Numbered from the stretch's first letter, positions 46,195-59,331 are shown. The stretch: 64,000 nucleotides of DNA from Lindgomyces ingoldianus (GCF_010093535.1 NW_022985178.1:913458-977457), one strand, 5' to 3'. The notes: generated from the letters alone by a model not told the origin. A program made the numbers and translations.

Positions 46195-49100
46195 CAGTGT
46201 GTCCAACCGTTAGTACACCTAATAGTACAGTACTGCAGTACACTGATTTTAGTCACGTACGTACGTACAGGGCATCTACTTAGTATACTGTACTATACGT
46301 GAGGCTGCTGTACTAACTGTTTATAGTAGTTATATAGAATTTTTAGTAGTTTTAGGCAGTTAAAGGCAGGTTACTAAGGGCTAGAGAGCTTATGTTTAGA
46401 GATTAATGCAGAGAATACTATTATTACTTGTTTTGTTAGTAATTTTTTAATAAATTTAGTAACTATGCTATCTACATTATTCTTTTACTTATTATAATAT
46501 CTTAATTTCTATTTTAATTAATAACATAGTTATCTTAGCGTGTTACTACTTTACAGGCCTTATTTTTATAAGCTTTATCCTTATAAGCTTTATTCTTACA
46601 TGCTTTATTCTTACATGCCTTATCTAGCTGTTCTGCTACCTAGATATATTATACTGCCTTATCCTAACACTTAGAGAAGGCCTGCATAGCTTTACCTAGC
46701 CTATCTACACTGTCCTTATGTGAAGCAACTTCTTTAAAGCATATGTAAAATACCTAGGCTAAAAAGCACTTAAATAATGCCTACTATAACATTAAAATTA
46801 CCTTTAAGATTAACTAAGATAATATATAGTGTTCTAGCATTAAATTAAGCGCAGATTAGCTAGGATATTATGTAAAGCATAAGTTATAACTTTTTAAGCG
46901 CTAGAAAGTGTTAACGTACTTTATAGGCAAGTTGCTTACACACCTAAGTTGCTTACTTTTGCTAAGACCCTACTACACTACTCTTTCTACACTAATGCAT
47001 TTCTAATAACACTACTTAAATGTGTTAAAGGAATATTAGATGCAGCTTACACTTTAGGCTCTTAAATAAAACATAACACTTTTTAACTAACACGCTGCAG
47101 CTATCTATAGGGTTTTTTAAAAGATAATAAGTAACTAACGCGCTAGACAACTTTTTTAAGCTAATTATATAGCTAACTTATAAAAGCTAAATAATAATAA
47201 AAAGTAGGTAATTATTTAGCACATACTTAAGCTAGATATGTAAGAATTTCCCCTCTAGCTAGCAGCTATAGCTAATATAGCTAATTCTTTACACGCTAAG
47301 CATAATATAGGCTATATTAGCATAAACTAGCTTAATATGTTTATTAAGTGTTACTTAAAGCTTAAAGTAAAGTTTAAGTGTAAGTATAACTATAAAAAAG
47401 CTTTTTATAAGAATTCTATAGTAATTTAAAGCTAGTTTAACTTTATAAAGAATATTAAAGCTAAGTATAGCATCTAGAATAATAATATATATAACTTTAA
47501 TAAAACAGAGTTTATAATAAGCTAGATATCTACTAAAGCAGTTGCTATAGGTTTAGAGAGATAAAGACAGCTAAAAGCAGTCTAGCTAGGTAACTAGAAG
47601 TAGACAACAGCTATCTAGGGCATTAATGCTAAAAAGTAGGCTATTTTACTTTTTATTATTTTTTAGAGTAGTAACTACTTTTTAAACTAGTACAAAAAGG
47701 AAAATCTACTTTAAAATTAGGTTATTATAATCTCTAAGTGTAGCTAGACTACTAATTAGCTTAGTTTAGACTAGTTAAAGCACTTTAACATATATATAAA
47801 AAAGTGTACTATTAGTAGCTACTGTCTGCTAGTTATTAACAGCTATAAAAGCTATAACTTACTTTATTTTTAGTAATACTATAAAAATAATAAAATTATT
47901 ACTATTTATATACTTTTTTACTTATTACACTTTTTATAGCTACTTAATATAGGTTATTTTACTTCTTTAAAAAAGGTGTATAAGCGCTAAGCTAAAAACC
48001 TTATGCACAACTAGATTACTTATATTATAAAAATAAAGTTCCTACTATGCTTTAAAGCAGCTTATAATGCTATAATTACTTTTAGTAATATTTAAGAAAG
48101 GTTTTAAAGCGCTAGATTAGTTCCTTTTAACTAATAATAAGTTATAATAAGCTTTAATATAAAGTTACGCACTCTATTACTACTACTACTTATATATAAT
48201 AAGCCTTAGTAGTTGTAAACTCTAAGTAATACCTTAAAACTTAAGTTATAATTAATGCTTATAAAGATAAGAATTTAAAAGCATATAAATAGTTTACTAA
48301 CTTCTATAGTTAAGGCATTTAAAAAAGTTTTAAAGGGGGCAGCAATAATTACGCATAAGCTAGTGTTAGTGTAATAGAAAATTACTAAGCTTTAAGCAGC
48401 TAATAAGGCTGCTACATAATGTAAATTACATAAAAAAAAGTAAATTAAAGTAAAAAAGACTTTAATAATTTAGAAAAGCCTACACTTAACAGCTTTAAAG
48501 GAGTTTAAAGCGCGCAGTAACAGGAAGAAGGCAAAGAAGCAGGTGTAAGCTAAAGTAGGTAAGCTATTCTAAAGGCGCTGCAGATAGTGCAATTAGACTA
48601 GGCATAACACGCAAATGTGTAAGCAAGAAGTAGAAGTAGTATCTAAATAATATTCTAGGCTGTACTGTACTATATAGTGCCAGAGCGGGTTGTTATAGGC
48701 TATAATAGAGTTTGTTAGGGTGGGGTCTTGGCAAAAGTAAGCAACTCGGGTGTGTGAGCAACTCGCCCATGAAGTACGTTATTTATGTAGAGATATAGTG
48801 CAGATCTGCAGCATATTACTAAGGTAGGTAAGAAGAAGCAGCTGTAGCTCTATTAAGCTTACTATAAAGCTAGTGTTTAAAAGGTAGCTAAACTTATTAA
48901 TAGTAACATCTATACAGTAAAGCATCTTAAAGTAGTTTATAAGATTAATGCTAACATTAGTGTACTGCTAGATAGCCCTTAAAGGCCTTTAAATCCCTTT
49001 ATAGTAGCAGTAGAGGTAGCAGGAGCAAGGCGGCAGGTAGCTTATACGCTGTAGCAGGAGGGTGCTCTAGCGTAGGCGTTTGTTAACTAAGTAGTTGTAT

Positions 49101-51191
49101 TTAATTAGTTACTATAGTAATTAACCTTAGCTAAATATTAAAGTTTTATTACTTAAAATTAACTTAATTTTTTTAACACTTTTCTTACTTTTTAACTGCG
49201 CTATTATAATATCTTTATAATAGTTTTATAAAGTAAAAAAAGAAAATGTAGACTATGTTATATAAAGCTTATAGTAAAATTATGTTAAGCTTAAATAAGT
49301 AAAGTAGTCCTAACTACTTTTTAATGCTAAAAGTTGTTGCGCATTTTATTAGTAAGTAACCCCTATTAAACTTAGCTTATACAGCTTATAGATGTGTACA
49401 TAGATGCTAACACCTAGCTGTAAGACCTACTTATTAGCTTTAAAAACCTATATAGTAATAAGACTAGCGCAAATTAAGCACGTACTATTATTAAGGTTCT
49501 TTAGAAGTATAATATTAAGTTAAAATTCTACTGCTTTGTAGTAAATAACATGTTAAATAATAATATTTAGCTTATTAATTATCTTAACTTGTACATAAAC
49601 TTTAACTTTAGCAGTAATAACTAAATACGCTGCGCTAGCTATACTATCTAAATTATTATTAAGGCAGTTATCTACAGTAATAATATAAGCTTGTAGAAAT
49701 AAAAGCTAGCTAATATAGCTTTTTAAAATTAATTTAAGCTTTATTAATAGTATAAAGTTATTAAAAAGCTTTATAACTTCTATAACTTAGTCCTTTACTT
49801 AAATAAGTGTTATAATAGCTTTATAGCTATTATAACTACACTAAGTAAAAAAGATGTTTTTTAGAGCTTTAGTACACTAAATCTACTATAAGATAGCAGT
49901 GTATAGTAGCATTCTGTTTATTTTATAATTCTATGTTGTTTTAAACTTAAAAAGCTTATTTAGCGCTTTATCTAATCTAAGCGCTATAATGTAGGCCTTA
50001 CTAATAAGGTTAATAATAATATTAAAAATAATAGTTATAATCCTCTACTTAACAGCCTTACTAATAATAAATAAGTAGAGGTAGAGCATATAAAAGACTT
50101 TTTAAAAATCTTTTATAAGATAACTAAATGCCTTAAAGGTAGTGCTAGCAAATTAAGCTACAGCAGCTTATAGTAAATAATTATATACTTATAAGTAATT
50201 AATAATAAGCTTAGAGTATAGAGAGAGCGCTTATCTTATAAGTACTATAGTAACTACTTTAAAAACAGTGTTGCCTTTAGCATTAAGAAGCTTACTATGT
50301 ACTAGAAAACTTTTATTTTAAAGCTAAAGATTTTCTACTACTATGTAGCAACTATTTTTAACCTGTCTCTCTGCCTTTTTTAGTTTAAAGACTACTAAAA
50401 ACACTACCTATTCTAGTATAAGCATATAAAGTTGTTTATTTAGAAGATCTATACACGCTACTTAGAGACCTTTAAGAAAAAAAAGAAAAAAGAGAAGGTA
50501 GTGTTACTAAAAATATTATAAAAGAAGCTTTTAGTAGCTTATAGCAACCTACATAATAAGCGCCTTAAAAAGGCTCTTTTAGTTAACCTTACTATTTTTT
50601 ATAACAATAAAGGTTATAGCTTAAAAAAAAGGTAGAAAGTTAATAAGTTAAACTTTTACTTTAATTTTCTAGTAGAAGATAAGTACACTAAAGATTAGCT
50701 GCTTACTTAGCTGCTTAAGTAGTAGTAGTAGTAAAGTTAACTTTACTACTTTATCTTTTATAAAATTACTTTTAATTTCTTATTAATTCTAGCAACTTTA
50801 TATAAGTGTAAGCAGTGCTTCTTATAGGCTAAAAAGACTATTATAATAAAAAGAAATTAACTATTAGTGTTAATAATAGAGGCTTTTTAACTATAGAAGA
50901 ATTAGTTATATAACAACACTATTACTAGTAAGCTAACTAAGCTTATAAAGTACATTAAAATAGTAAGATTAACAACAGTAGATCTTATAAGAGGTATTAT
51001 AACTTTTTAATTAGGTATAGTCTTTAGCTTTAGCGCAATTACTTTATAATACTTTAATATACTTTAGTTACTGTATCCTAACTGTACACTAACGTTATCT
51101 CCTCCGTACAGTTAGTTAGTAACAGCCTCCTCTTCCGTAACTGTACTATACAGCCTCCAAAAGGCTCCGTAACTAACGGTTGGACACACTG
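46195..51191 (+). mobile_element. hAT-family DNA transposon, decayed, with a nested Fot1-like element
   Basis: Starts CAGTGTGTCCAACCGTTAGT and ends with its reverse complement (ACTAACGGTTGGACACACTG), flanked by the 8-bp duplication AATGCAGC. Plus-strand coding between about 48,790 and 51,060 still shows a hAT transposase through its stops: a BED-finger-like CYKAS region, FVVNNMLNNN (compare DNA-N-DT) and RCASYTI...IKAVIYSN, which corresponds to the hAT motif RCxGHxINL-KA-L-G. A family-B Fot1-like element (46914-48779) interrupts the 5' part. Removing it leaves about 3.1 kb, typical of a fungal hAT. No intact frame remains. Confidence 0.88.
46914..48779 (+). mobile_element. Fot1/pogo-type transposon, family B, full length but decayed
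   Basis: Left end ACGTACTTTATAGGCAAG; right end, reverse-complemented, ACGTACTTCATGGGCGAG. A TA duplication lies on each side (46912-46913 and 48780-48781). Inside each terminal repeat the core AAGTTGCTTAC (or a C/T variant) occurs twice. The interior shows the CENP-B-like N-terminus and the DDE region (QLS.ALMLK where Fot1 proteins have VIQGINAEGW), all with stops. It is inserted in the hAT element, so it is younger than it. Confidence 0.87.
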
Positions 51192-51400
51192 AATGCAGCC
51201 AATGAGAGCAATGCCCGACTAGAGTTATCTTCTAGGTCAACGTTAGATTTGCCGCTCTCTAGAAGCAGCATGATAACAGCCTGCTCCCCTCTCTCAGCAG
51301 CAAATGAGGGCGGCATCCGACTAGAGAAGTCCTTTAAGTCTACATCAGCTTTTTTCAACTCTCTAAGACCCTCTGTTACTGTTAGAAGACACCTAGCAAC
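51192..51400 (-). pseudogene. Ankyrin-repeat gene, upstream part, split by a hAT element
   Basis: Begins with the right copy of the 8-bp duplication (51192-51199). Minus strand reads KKADVDLKDFSSRMP, PSFAAERGEQAVIMLLLESG and NVDLEDNSSRALLSLAA: about two ankyrin units with the typical xLLLESGKxxVDxxD spacing. Composition is markedly less AT-rich than the surrounding transposons. Confidence 0.75.
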
Positions 51401-51906
51401 AGAAAAGTTACAGTAAGATATTATAACACTAGGCTTCTTTTACTACTTTACTTAAAACCTTTAATTTTAGCTTTTTAAAACTTAGAAAGTGTTTTTAAAG
51501 TTCTTTTTAAGCTTTTACGTGTTATTTAAGGTAAGATACTTTTTTTTATTTTCCTAAGTATTTTTATTCTTTAGTTCTTTTTCTTTAACAATAGCTTGTA
51601 CTTTAAATTCTTTATCTTAAACTACTTAGTCTAAGTCTTTAAGTAGAAGCGCCTTCTATAGTACTAGTTGTTGCGTTTTGCTAAAAGGTTAACCTCCTAG
51701 CTAGCACAGCAGAAGGATATATATAGCTAGATAGCTGTATGCGACACTAGTTTTAACAACTTTACATACACTAATAGGTTTATCTAGAGGTTTTATAGTA
51801 GGTGTAGTTTATAGTTTACTAGTTCTACTTTCTTCTTAACTTATAGTAGACTAATTCTTTTTTATTAAGCTTTACTTATAGTTTTATAAAGTATCTACAA
51901 TTTTTA
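51401..51906. other. AT-rich decayed DNA
   Basis: No motif recognised. It lies between the ankyrin pseudogene and the gypsy element, and its last five bases (51907-51911, just outside) are the gypsy target duplication. Confidence 0.4.
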
Positions 51907-51911
51907 GCGCT

Positions 51912-52229
51912 TGTCACAGTATCCTCCCCGGATCCCAGACATAACTATATTAGACGCGTACTAGAGTATTATTAGTGCACGTCTAACACAAACACAACAC
52001 AACACAGACATAAACTTAAGCATAAACTGCCTTAACACTAACTAAACCTAGAATAGGCTTAATTTATACCTAAAGCGCTTAGACTTTTAAGCTAAGTATT
52101 TAATTACTAATTTTCTTTTAAACCTTTCTATTCCTTACACAACATCTTATACCTACTATAATACCTTACATAGTAATTAAACTAGACTTTTATAAAGCTT
52201 TATAACCTTACTTATGCATAATTATAATA
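51912..52229 (+). repeat. 5' LTR of gypsy copy 1
   Basis: Aligns along its full 318 bp with 58716-59033, 60178-60495 and the reverse complement of 57381-57698; differences are almost all C/T or G/A. Confidence 0.92.
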
Positions 52230-53793
52230 TTATGTTGTGTTAAAACTTTAGCTAAGAATAGCCTCTAAATTTAATCTAATAAGCTTAGTACTTACATAAC
52301 TTTAAGCTATTAAAGTAAGCTAAAAAGCCTTCTAAAAAGCGCTTACTTTATAAAAAAGCTACTATATTATAAACTTAAAAGCTTTTTAAAAGGACTTTAA
52401 AAAACAGCTTTATGTTATTAAGTAGTCTATTTCTACTTTAACTCTTATTATAGTAGTAGGAACTAAGAACTTACTAGCCTTAAAGCTTACCTAGAAGTTT
52501 AGAGATAGCTTAACTCCCTCTTATCTAACACTGCCTATAACCTGTAACTTTTTTAACTTAGTAATAAAATCTAACTAACTCTCTAATCCTTTACTATTTA
52601 ATAAAAAACAGAAAGACCTACTTTTTTTTCTATGTAAGCTTTAATATAAACTTAAAGAAAATATAGACTAATTTCTCTCTAAACACTTTTAGTTACTATA
52701 TGCCTACTTTTAACTTAACTATAATGTAACAGCTTTAATTAACTTATTAATAAATAAAAATATTATAAACTTAGATTAATTTATAGTGTTTTTATAAGTA
52801 ACTTATAAAAACCTAAATAAAAAGTTAACAGCCTTAAGTTGCCTAAACACTTTATAATAAAAAAAAAAAGCTTTACTTTACACTTTACTAAGTTCTACTA
52901 ACTTACATTTAATATAGGCCTAAATAAAATAAGTTTAATTATAGCCTTATATAACTCCCTCTTAACTAAACTGTAACATGCTATAGTAAGAGAACCTCTT
53001 TTAAATAACCTTAACATGTATGCAAACCTAATTACTACCTATAATAATAACATAAGGTTCCTTTTTATATAAGCTTTAATACGCCTCTAAACTAGCGCAG
53101 TTACAAATAAAAACTTTAACATAATAAAAATTAATTTAAATTATACTTTAGTTAGTTCTAAAAAGTGTAAAAATTCTAGAAAAAAAAGTTAATGCTTTAA
53201 GTATAGTAAGTATAGTTATATTTTTTAAAACTACTTTATTTCTTTTTTTTAAGTCTATATAAGTAGCGCTGCTAACACTTATTAAAGATTCTTACTATTT
53301 TAATTTTATTTTTATAAAGGCTTTAACTTATATTTAAGCTTTAATCTCTCTTACTACTCTTAACATAGCTGCAGCTATAGTAGTAGGAGCCTGTAAAAAG
53401 GCTTGTCCTAAGGCTAAGTTGCCCCCTAGGACTAATTTAACACTAGATCTCTACTAACTTATAGGCTAAGTCCTCTACTAATAACTAAAAGTACTAAGTT
53501 AATATTCTTATATATTTATAATAAAAAACTATATTAGCTTTAATACAGGCTTTTATTAACTTAGAAGTAAATAGTATAAGTTATATTAACAAAGAACTAG
53601 CATATAAACTAAATCTTTAATTAACACTACTTACCTAAATAATTTACTTAACTAGATTTAATAGAAAATAACTTAAAAAAGGTTTTATTTTTTATACTAT
53701 AACTATTATAATTACCTACTAACACTATAAGAAGCAGATTAAACTCTATGTAATAAACATAAGATGTTATAACTTAATCTTAGAATAACTATA

Positions 53794-54925
53794 ACGTACC
53801 TAACAGGTTGGCCGGCCACACAGGTTGGCCGGCCACTTTTGCTAAGCCCCCACTAAACTCTACCTATCTACATAATGCTTTAACAACAACACTAGATTAA
53901 ATCTTCTAAAGAATGTTAGATACAGCTTGCTCTTTAAGCTTTTAAATAAGACTTAAAACTCTTCTTGCAACGCGCTGTAGCTATCTATAATGTCTCTTAC
54001 ACAACACTAAGCAATTAACGCGCTAGACAGCCTTTATAAGCAGAATGCTAGCCTAAATTAAGGAATCTAACTAAGCTTAAAAAGAAGGTAGTTGTTAAGT
54101 ACATACTTAAGCTTATTACGCGCAGATTTCCCCTTAAGCTTGCAGCTATAGCTAATATAGCTAATTCCTTGCCTGCAGAGCGCAATCTAGGCTAGGTTAG
54201 CTTAAACTAGACTAGTATGTAGGTTAAGCACTACCCTAAGTTTATAATAAAGTTTAATTATAAGTATAATTATAAAAGAGCGCTTTATAAAGATCTAGAG
54301 GTTATCTAGGGCTAGTTTTGCCTAGTAGCTAACATAAAAGCTAAGTACAGTATCTAAGATAAAGACAGGTATAACTTTAACAAGTTAGGCTTTATAATAG
54401 GCTAAATATTAACTAGAGCAGTTATTATAGCTTTAAAGAGACAAGGACAGCTAAAGGTAATATAGCAAGGTAATAGAAAGTAGACAACAGTTATCTAGGG
54501 CATTAATATAATAAAGTAGGCTATAAGATTATAAAGCTTTAAGCAGTAAATAAAGCTGCTACATAATATAAATTATATAAAAGGAAGTAGATTTAGGCAG
54601 AAAGGACCTTAATAGTTAAGGATAAGGCTTGTCTAACTGCTCTAAAGGAGTTTAGAGCGCGTAGTAATAAAAAGAAGCTAAAAACGCAGGTGCGCGCTAA
54701 AGGAGGTAAGCTAAGTTAAAGGCAATGCAGGTAGTGCAATTAGACTAGGCATAACTTGCGTACGTGTAAGCAAGTAGCAGAAGTAGACTCTAAATAATAT
54801 CTTATGTTGTATTACTCTATACAGGGCTAAAGTGGGCTGTTTTGCAAGAGAATAGGGTGGTTTTAGTGGGGGCTTGGCAAAAGTGGCCGGCCAACCCGTG
54901 TGGCCGGCCAACCCGTTAGGTACGT
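53794..54925 (+). mobile_element. Internally deleted Fot1-like element, family C
   Basis: Terminal repeats start ACGTACCTAACAGGTTGGCC, and the AGGTTGGCCGGCCAC core occurs twice in each end. A TA duplication lies at 53792-53793 and 54926-54927. Gypsy copy 2 shows the uninterrupted target at about 62,050 (AATAACTATAGCTATATTAG), which proves the boundaries. The interior is homologous to family B but jumps at about 54,520 from the INxxGWAI-equivalent region to the C-terminal zinc-knuckle region, so most of the DDE catalytic domain is missing. It is non-autonomous. Confidence 0.9.
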
Positions 54926-57380
54926 TAGCTATATTAGCATAAGGTTACTTTTAATTACTAAGAGTAAGTTCTAAACTTTAACTCTTTCTAATGCTAAAAT
55001 ATATACTTACACCTACACTTAAACAACACCTAAGTAGCACTTAATATAGAAGGTCTCTAGACCTACTTTTTAATAACCTAGAGAAGAACTACCTAAGCAA
55101 GGCTAATAAGGTAGGCCTTTTACTAAGATAAGCTATATAAAATAATTTAATAACTGCTTAAACCTAAAGAAAAAAAAGCCTTTAAAGAATCTTTACTTAC
55201 CTAATTTAGATATAAACTAGGACTTAAATAGCAGATAGACATCTGCTACATAGAACCTGCCCTATTTATAACCCTAGCTTAACAACTAGATTATAAAATC
55301 TACACAGTTATAATTTCTAATATAGACTAAGCTTTAGCTCTCTAAAAACACACTAACCTAAGAATAATAGTCTTTTAAGACTACTACAACTTATTATATA
55401 TCTTTTTCTAAAATAAGTCTAATAAGCTTTTAATACAACATTTATATAATTACTAGATAACTTTTAAGCCTAGTAAATAACCTAGTTATAGGCTACTATA
55501 TAAAATGTTACTAAATAAATTAAAAGTGCTTTAAAAATACCTTAATAAGAACTTAAAAAAAAGGTTTATTTAAGCTAGCTTTTTACTAGTAGTGTTACTT
55601 ATACTATTTATAAAAAAACTTAGAAGTAGGCTTTAATTCTATGTTAACTACTAAAGACTAAATGCTATTACTATTAAAAACTAATACTTAATTTCTTTTT
55701 TATAGAAAACTCTAAGCTAACTAAGCAAAGCAAAGTATTTTATAAAGTTAAATATTATTACTGCCTTTAATAAGCTAAGGATAGTAAAAAGTAATAAGTA
55801 GCTAACAGTGTTTTAGACCTAATATAGACTATTTAAGTACTTAGTAATGCCTTTTAGCTTAGCTAACACGCTTAGTACTTTTTAACATTTTATAAATAAC
55901 TTGCTCTAACTCTACCTAAACATGTTCTATACTACATATATTAATAATATTCTAATTTATAGTAATAGCCTTTTAAAGCACAAACAGCATGTACGCCTAG
56001 TGCTAAAGGCTATAGAAAAAGTAGGTCTGCAACTTAACATAAACAAATGTAAGTTCTACTAATTAAAAGTTACATATTTAGAATATATAATCTCTATAAA
56101 TAGTATTTAAATAGACCCTATTAAGGTTTAGACTGTGCTAGATTAGTAACACCTAAAAAATATAAAAGATGTTTAAGCTTTTATAAAATTTACTAACTTT
56201 TACTAATAATTTATTAATAACTTTTTATAGCTAGTAAGCTCTATAATTACACTTACTAAGAAAGAGATCTAATTTAACTTTAACTTAAATTACTAATAGT
56301 TCTTTAACTAGCTAAAAAAAGCCTTTACTAAAGCCTTAATACTCTACTACTTTAACTTTAAACTACTAATACTTATAAAAGCTAATGCCTTAGACTACGT
56401 AGTAGCAGGAGTTCTCTTCTAGACTAAGCTAGACAGGACTATTAGGCCTATTATATACTTCTTAAAAAGAATAAGCTCTGTAGAAAGTAATTATAAAATC
56501 TATAATAAAAAAATTACTTACTATAGTACACTACTTTAAATAATAGTAACCTAAACTAGAAGGTGCAGCGCATCTAATACAAGTTCTATCTAACTATAAG
56601 AACTTATAGTACTTTGTAACTATAAAAATAACTTAGCTACTAATAAGCCTATTAGTCTAAATACCTATCTTATTTTAATTTTAAAATTACTTATTATTCT
56701 AGTTAAGATAAAAGAAAACTAGATGCTTTTATAAGGCAATCTTAAGACGTCCCTACTTAGAAAGAAGTGTAAAAGGCTTAACACTAAACTTTACTTTAAC
56801 TTAAGCTATTTTTAGACCTTAACTTAAATAAAATAAATTAAATAATTAATTAGATTATTACTAATAAGTATTTAAATAATAAATTTATCTAAAAAACTTT
56901 AGACTTGCTCTAAAACAGCGCTAGTTAGTTAAAGAAGGTAACACTAGCTAACTATAAAAACTAAAATAGTAAGCTATATTACTATAACTAACTTATAATT
57001 TTTAATTCTAACAAACTAAAAATTAAACTACTCTAAATTATACACAACTTGCCTGTTAGAGGACACCTAGGTAAAGAAAAGACTCTTAACCTACTATAAA
57101 GAGAGCACTACTAGCCCCGCATGTTCTATACTGTACGCTAATACGTATTATGTTGCTATACTTGCTGTAAAGTAAAAGCCTTTTAAAAAAAGTATAATAG
57201 CCTACTTAAACTGCTTCTAATTTTTAAATAAGCTTAGAAAAATATATTAATTAATTTTATTATAAACCTACTTCTATCTAAAAAGTATATAAATATTATA
57301 GTAGTTATTAATTACTTAACTGAGTATTAACACTTAATACTATGTTCCTTTATAACTGCCCTTAATATAGCCTAGTTATT

Positions 57381-57698
57381 TGTCACAATTGTGCACAAGT
57401 AAAGTTATAGAGCTTCACAGAGGTCTAGTTTAATTACTATGTAAGGTATTATAGTAGGTACAAGACATTGTGTGAGGAACAGGAAGGTTTAGGAGGAAAT
57501 TAGTAATAAAATACTTAGCTTAGAAGTCTAAGCGCTTTAGGTATAAATTAAGCCTGTTCTAGGTTTAGTTAGTGTTAAGGCAGTTTATGCTTAAGTTTAT
57601 GTCTGTGTCATGTTGTGTTCGTGTCAGACGTGCACTAATAATACTCTAGTACGCGTCTAATACAGTTATGTCTAGGATCCAGGAAGGATACCGTGACA
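57381..57698 (-). repeat. Solo gypsy LTR in inverted orientation
   Basis: The full-length 318-bp LTR on the minus strand interrupts the integrase region of gypsy copy 1. Flanks are TTATT and GTATT (four of five identical). It is less mutated than the host element's own 5' LTR. Confidence 0.9.
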
Positions 57699-58715
57699 GT
57701 ATTCTACTAATATGTATAAGTTTACTATAGCTTACCTAACATAATTATATTAGACAGAGGTACACAGTTTGTCTTAGCTTTCTAAGATAAACTCTGTAAA
57801 TAGCTTTAAATTATTCTTTATCTATCTACAGCTTTTTACCTAGAGACTAACAGCTAGACTAAGAATGTAAACACTATAATAAAATAAGTTTTATAAGTGT
57901 ACACAAACTACTAGTAGAATAACTAGGTAAAATAGTTAGCTATAGCATAGTTTAAAGCTAATAATATAACATTTAAATTAATATAAGTATCTCTGTTTTT
58001 AGTAAACTACAGATACTACCCCTAAATAAAATTTAAACTACTTTTAAATACCCTTTAACTAACTTATTAATTTATATAAGTAATAGACATAAATAAACTT
58101 ATTAATAAGATCTAAAATATATTTAAATACATTTATAAAAAGCTTATATAGGCTTAAGCTTTTTAACAAGAGTACGTAAACTAATTCTAAACCCTTGCCC
58201 CTGCGTATGCAGCTAGCAAAAAGGTCTAGCTAGACGCTAGAAATATTTAAATAAACTAATAATTAAAGAAACTTAATTAGAAGAACTTTAGCCCCTTTAT
58301 AGTAGCCTATATAGTTTTATTACATGCTTACTAATTAATCCTACCTAACAGCATAAAGATACACCCTGTGTTCTATGTATTATTACTGCGCTAAGCAGCC
58401 TTTAAATCTAACTATCTACTTAGACAGCTAAACTTACTACCTAAACTTATTATTATAAACAACAAACTAGAATATATTATAGAAGACATTAAATAAATTT
58501 AGTTTAACAAGAAAAAACATATTTATAAATACTTTATAAAATAGACTAGATATAACAAACTGTTATAGAAACCTACAGAAGCCTTATAAAAGAACTCTAC
58601 AGTAACCTAATTCTACGCCTAATACCTATCTAAACTAAACCTATACTCTAATAAAGACAACCTAATGCTAGAACTACTAATGTAAAGAATTCCCTTTTTA
58701 ATAAAAGAGGGGTAC

Positions 58716-59033
58716 TGTTACAGTATCCTCCTTAGATTCTAGACATAACTGTATTAGACGCGTACTAGAGTATTATTAGTGCATGTTTAACATAAATATA
58801 ACATAACATAGATATAAACTTAAGTATAAACTGCTTTAACACTAACTAAACTTAAAACAGGCTTAATTTATACCTAAAGCGCTTAGACTTCTAAGCTAAG
58901 TATTTAATTACTAATTTTTTTCTAAACTTTTCTGTTTCTTACACAACGTCTTATACCTACTATAATACCTTACATAGTAATTAAACTAGACCTCTGTGAA
59001 GCTCTATAACCTTACTCGTGCACAATTGTGACA
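58716..59033 (+). repeat. 3' LTR of gypsy copy 1
   Basis: Starts TGTTACAGTATCC, ends CACAATTGTGACA, and is followed by the GCGCT duplication. Confidence 0.92.
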
Positions 59034-59092
59034 GCGCTTAAGTATACCTTATCTCTAAGTAAAACTCTAGTCTATTTACTTATTTTATATTA

Positions 59093-59329
59093 ACATACAC
59101 TATAGGCAAGTTACTTACACACCTAAGTTACTTACTTTTACTAAGACTTTACTAAACTACTTTTTTTATACTAATATATTTCTAATAACACTACTTAGAT
59201 GTGCAAAAAAAAAAATGTTAGATATAGCTTACACTTTAAGCTTTTAAATAAAACATAACACTTTTAACGTAATATACTATAGCTATATATAAAGTTTTTT
59301 AAAAAATAATAAATAACTAATATACTAAA
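59093..59329 (+). mobile_element. Left-end fragment of a family-B Fot1-like element
   Basis: Starts ACATACACTATAGGCAAG after a TA and follows the family-B left end until it is interrupted by the family-C element at 59332. Confidence 0.8.
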
Positions 59330-59331
59330 TA

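Larger units (their letters stand above)
51912..59033 (+). mobile_element. Complete Ty3/gypsy LTR retrotransposon (copy 1), decayed, with two later insertions
   Basis: Two 318-bp LTRs (51912-52229, 58716-59033) start TGTCAC/TGTTAC and end GTGACA-like. The 5-bp target duplication GCGCT flanks the element (51907-51911, 59034-59038). A polypurine tract (AAAAGAGGGG) precedes the 3' LTR. The order protease/RT/RNase H/integrase is readable through stops: RT YINNILIYSN at about 55,940 (YxDD type), RNase H-like ANALDYVVAGVLF at about 56,390, and integrase with H-C zinc-finger remnants at about 57,060-57,170 and DRGTQFVLAFQD at about 57,755. RT before integrase places it in Ty3/gypsy. A family-C Fot1-like element (53794-54925) and an inverted solo LTR (57381-57698) are later insertions. 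Without them the element is about 5.7 kb. Confidence 0.92.

Noticed and set aside
48800..51060. First read as a LINE reverse transcriptase
   Set aside because: The RCxGHxINL-like motif, the CAGTG inverted ends and the 8-bp duplication identify a hAT transposon.
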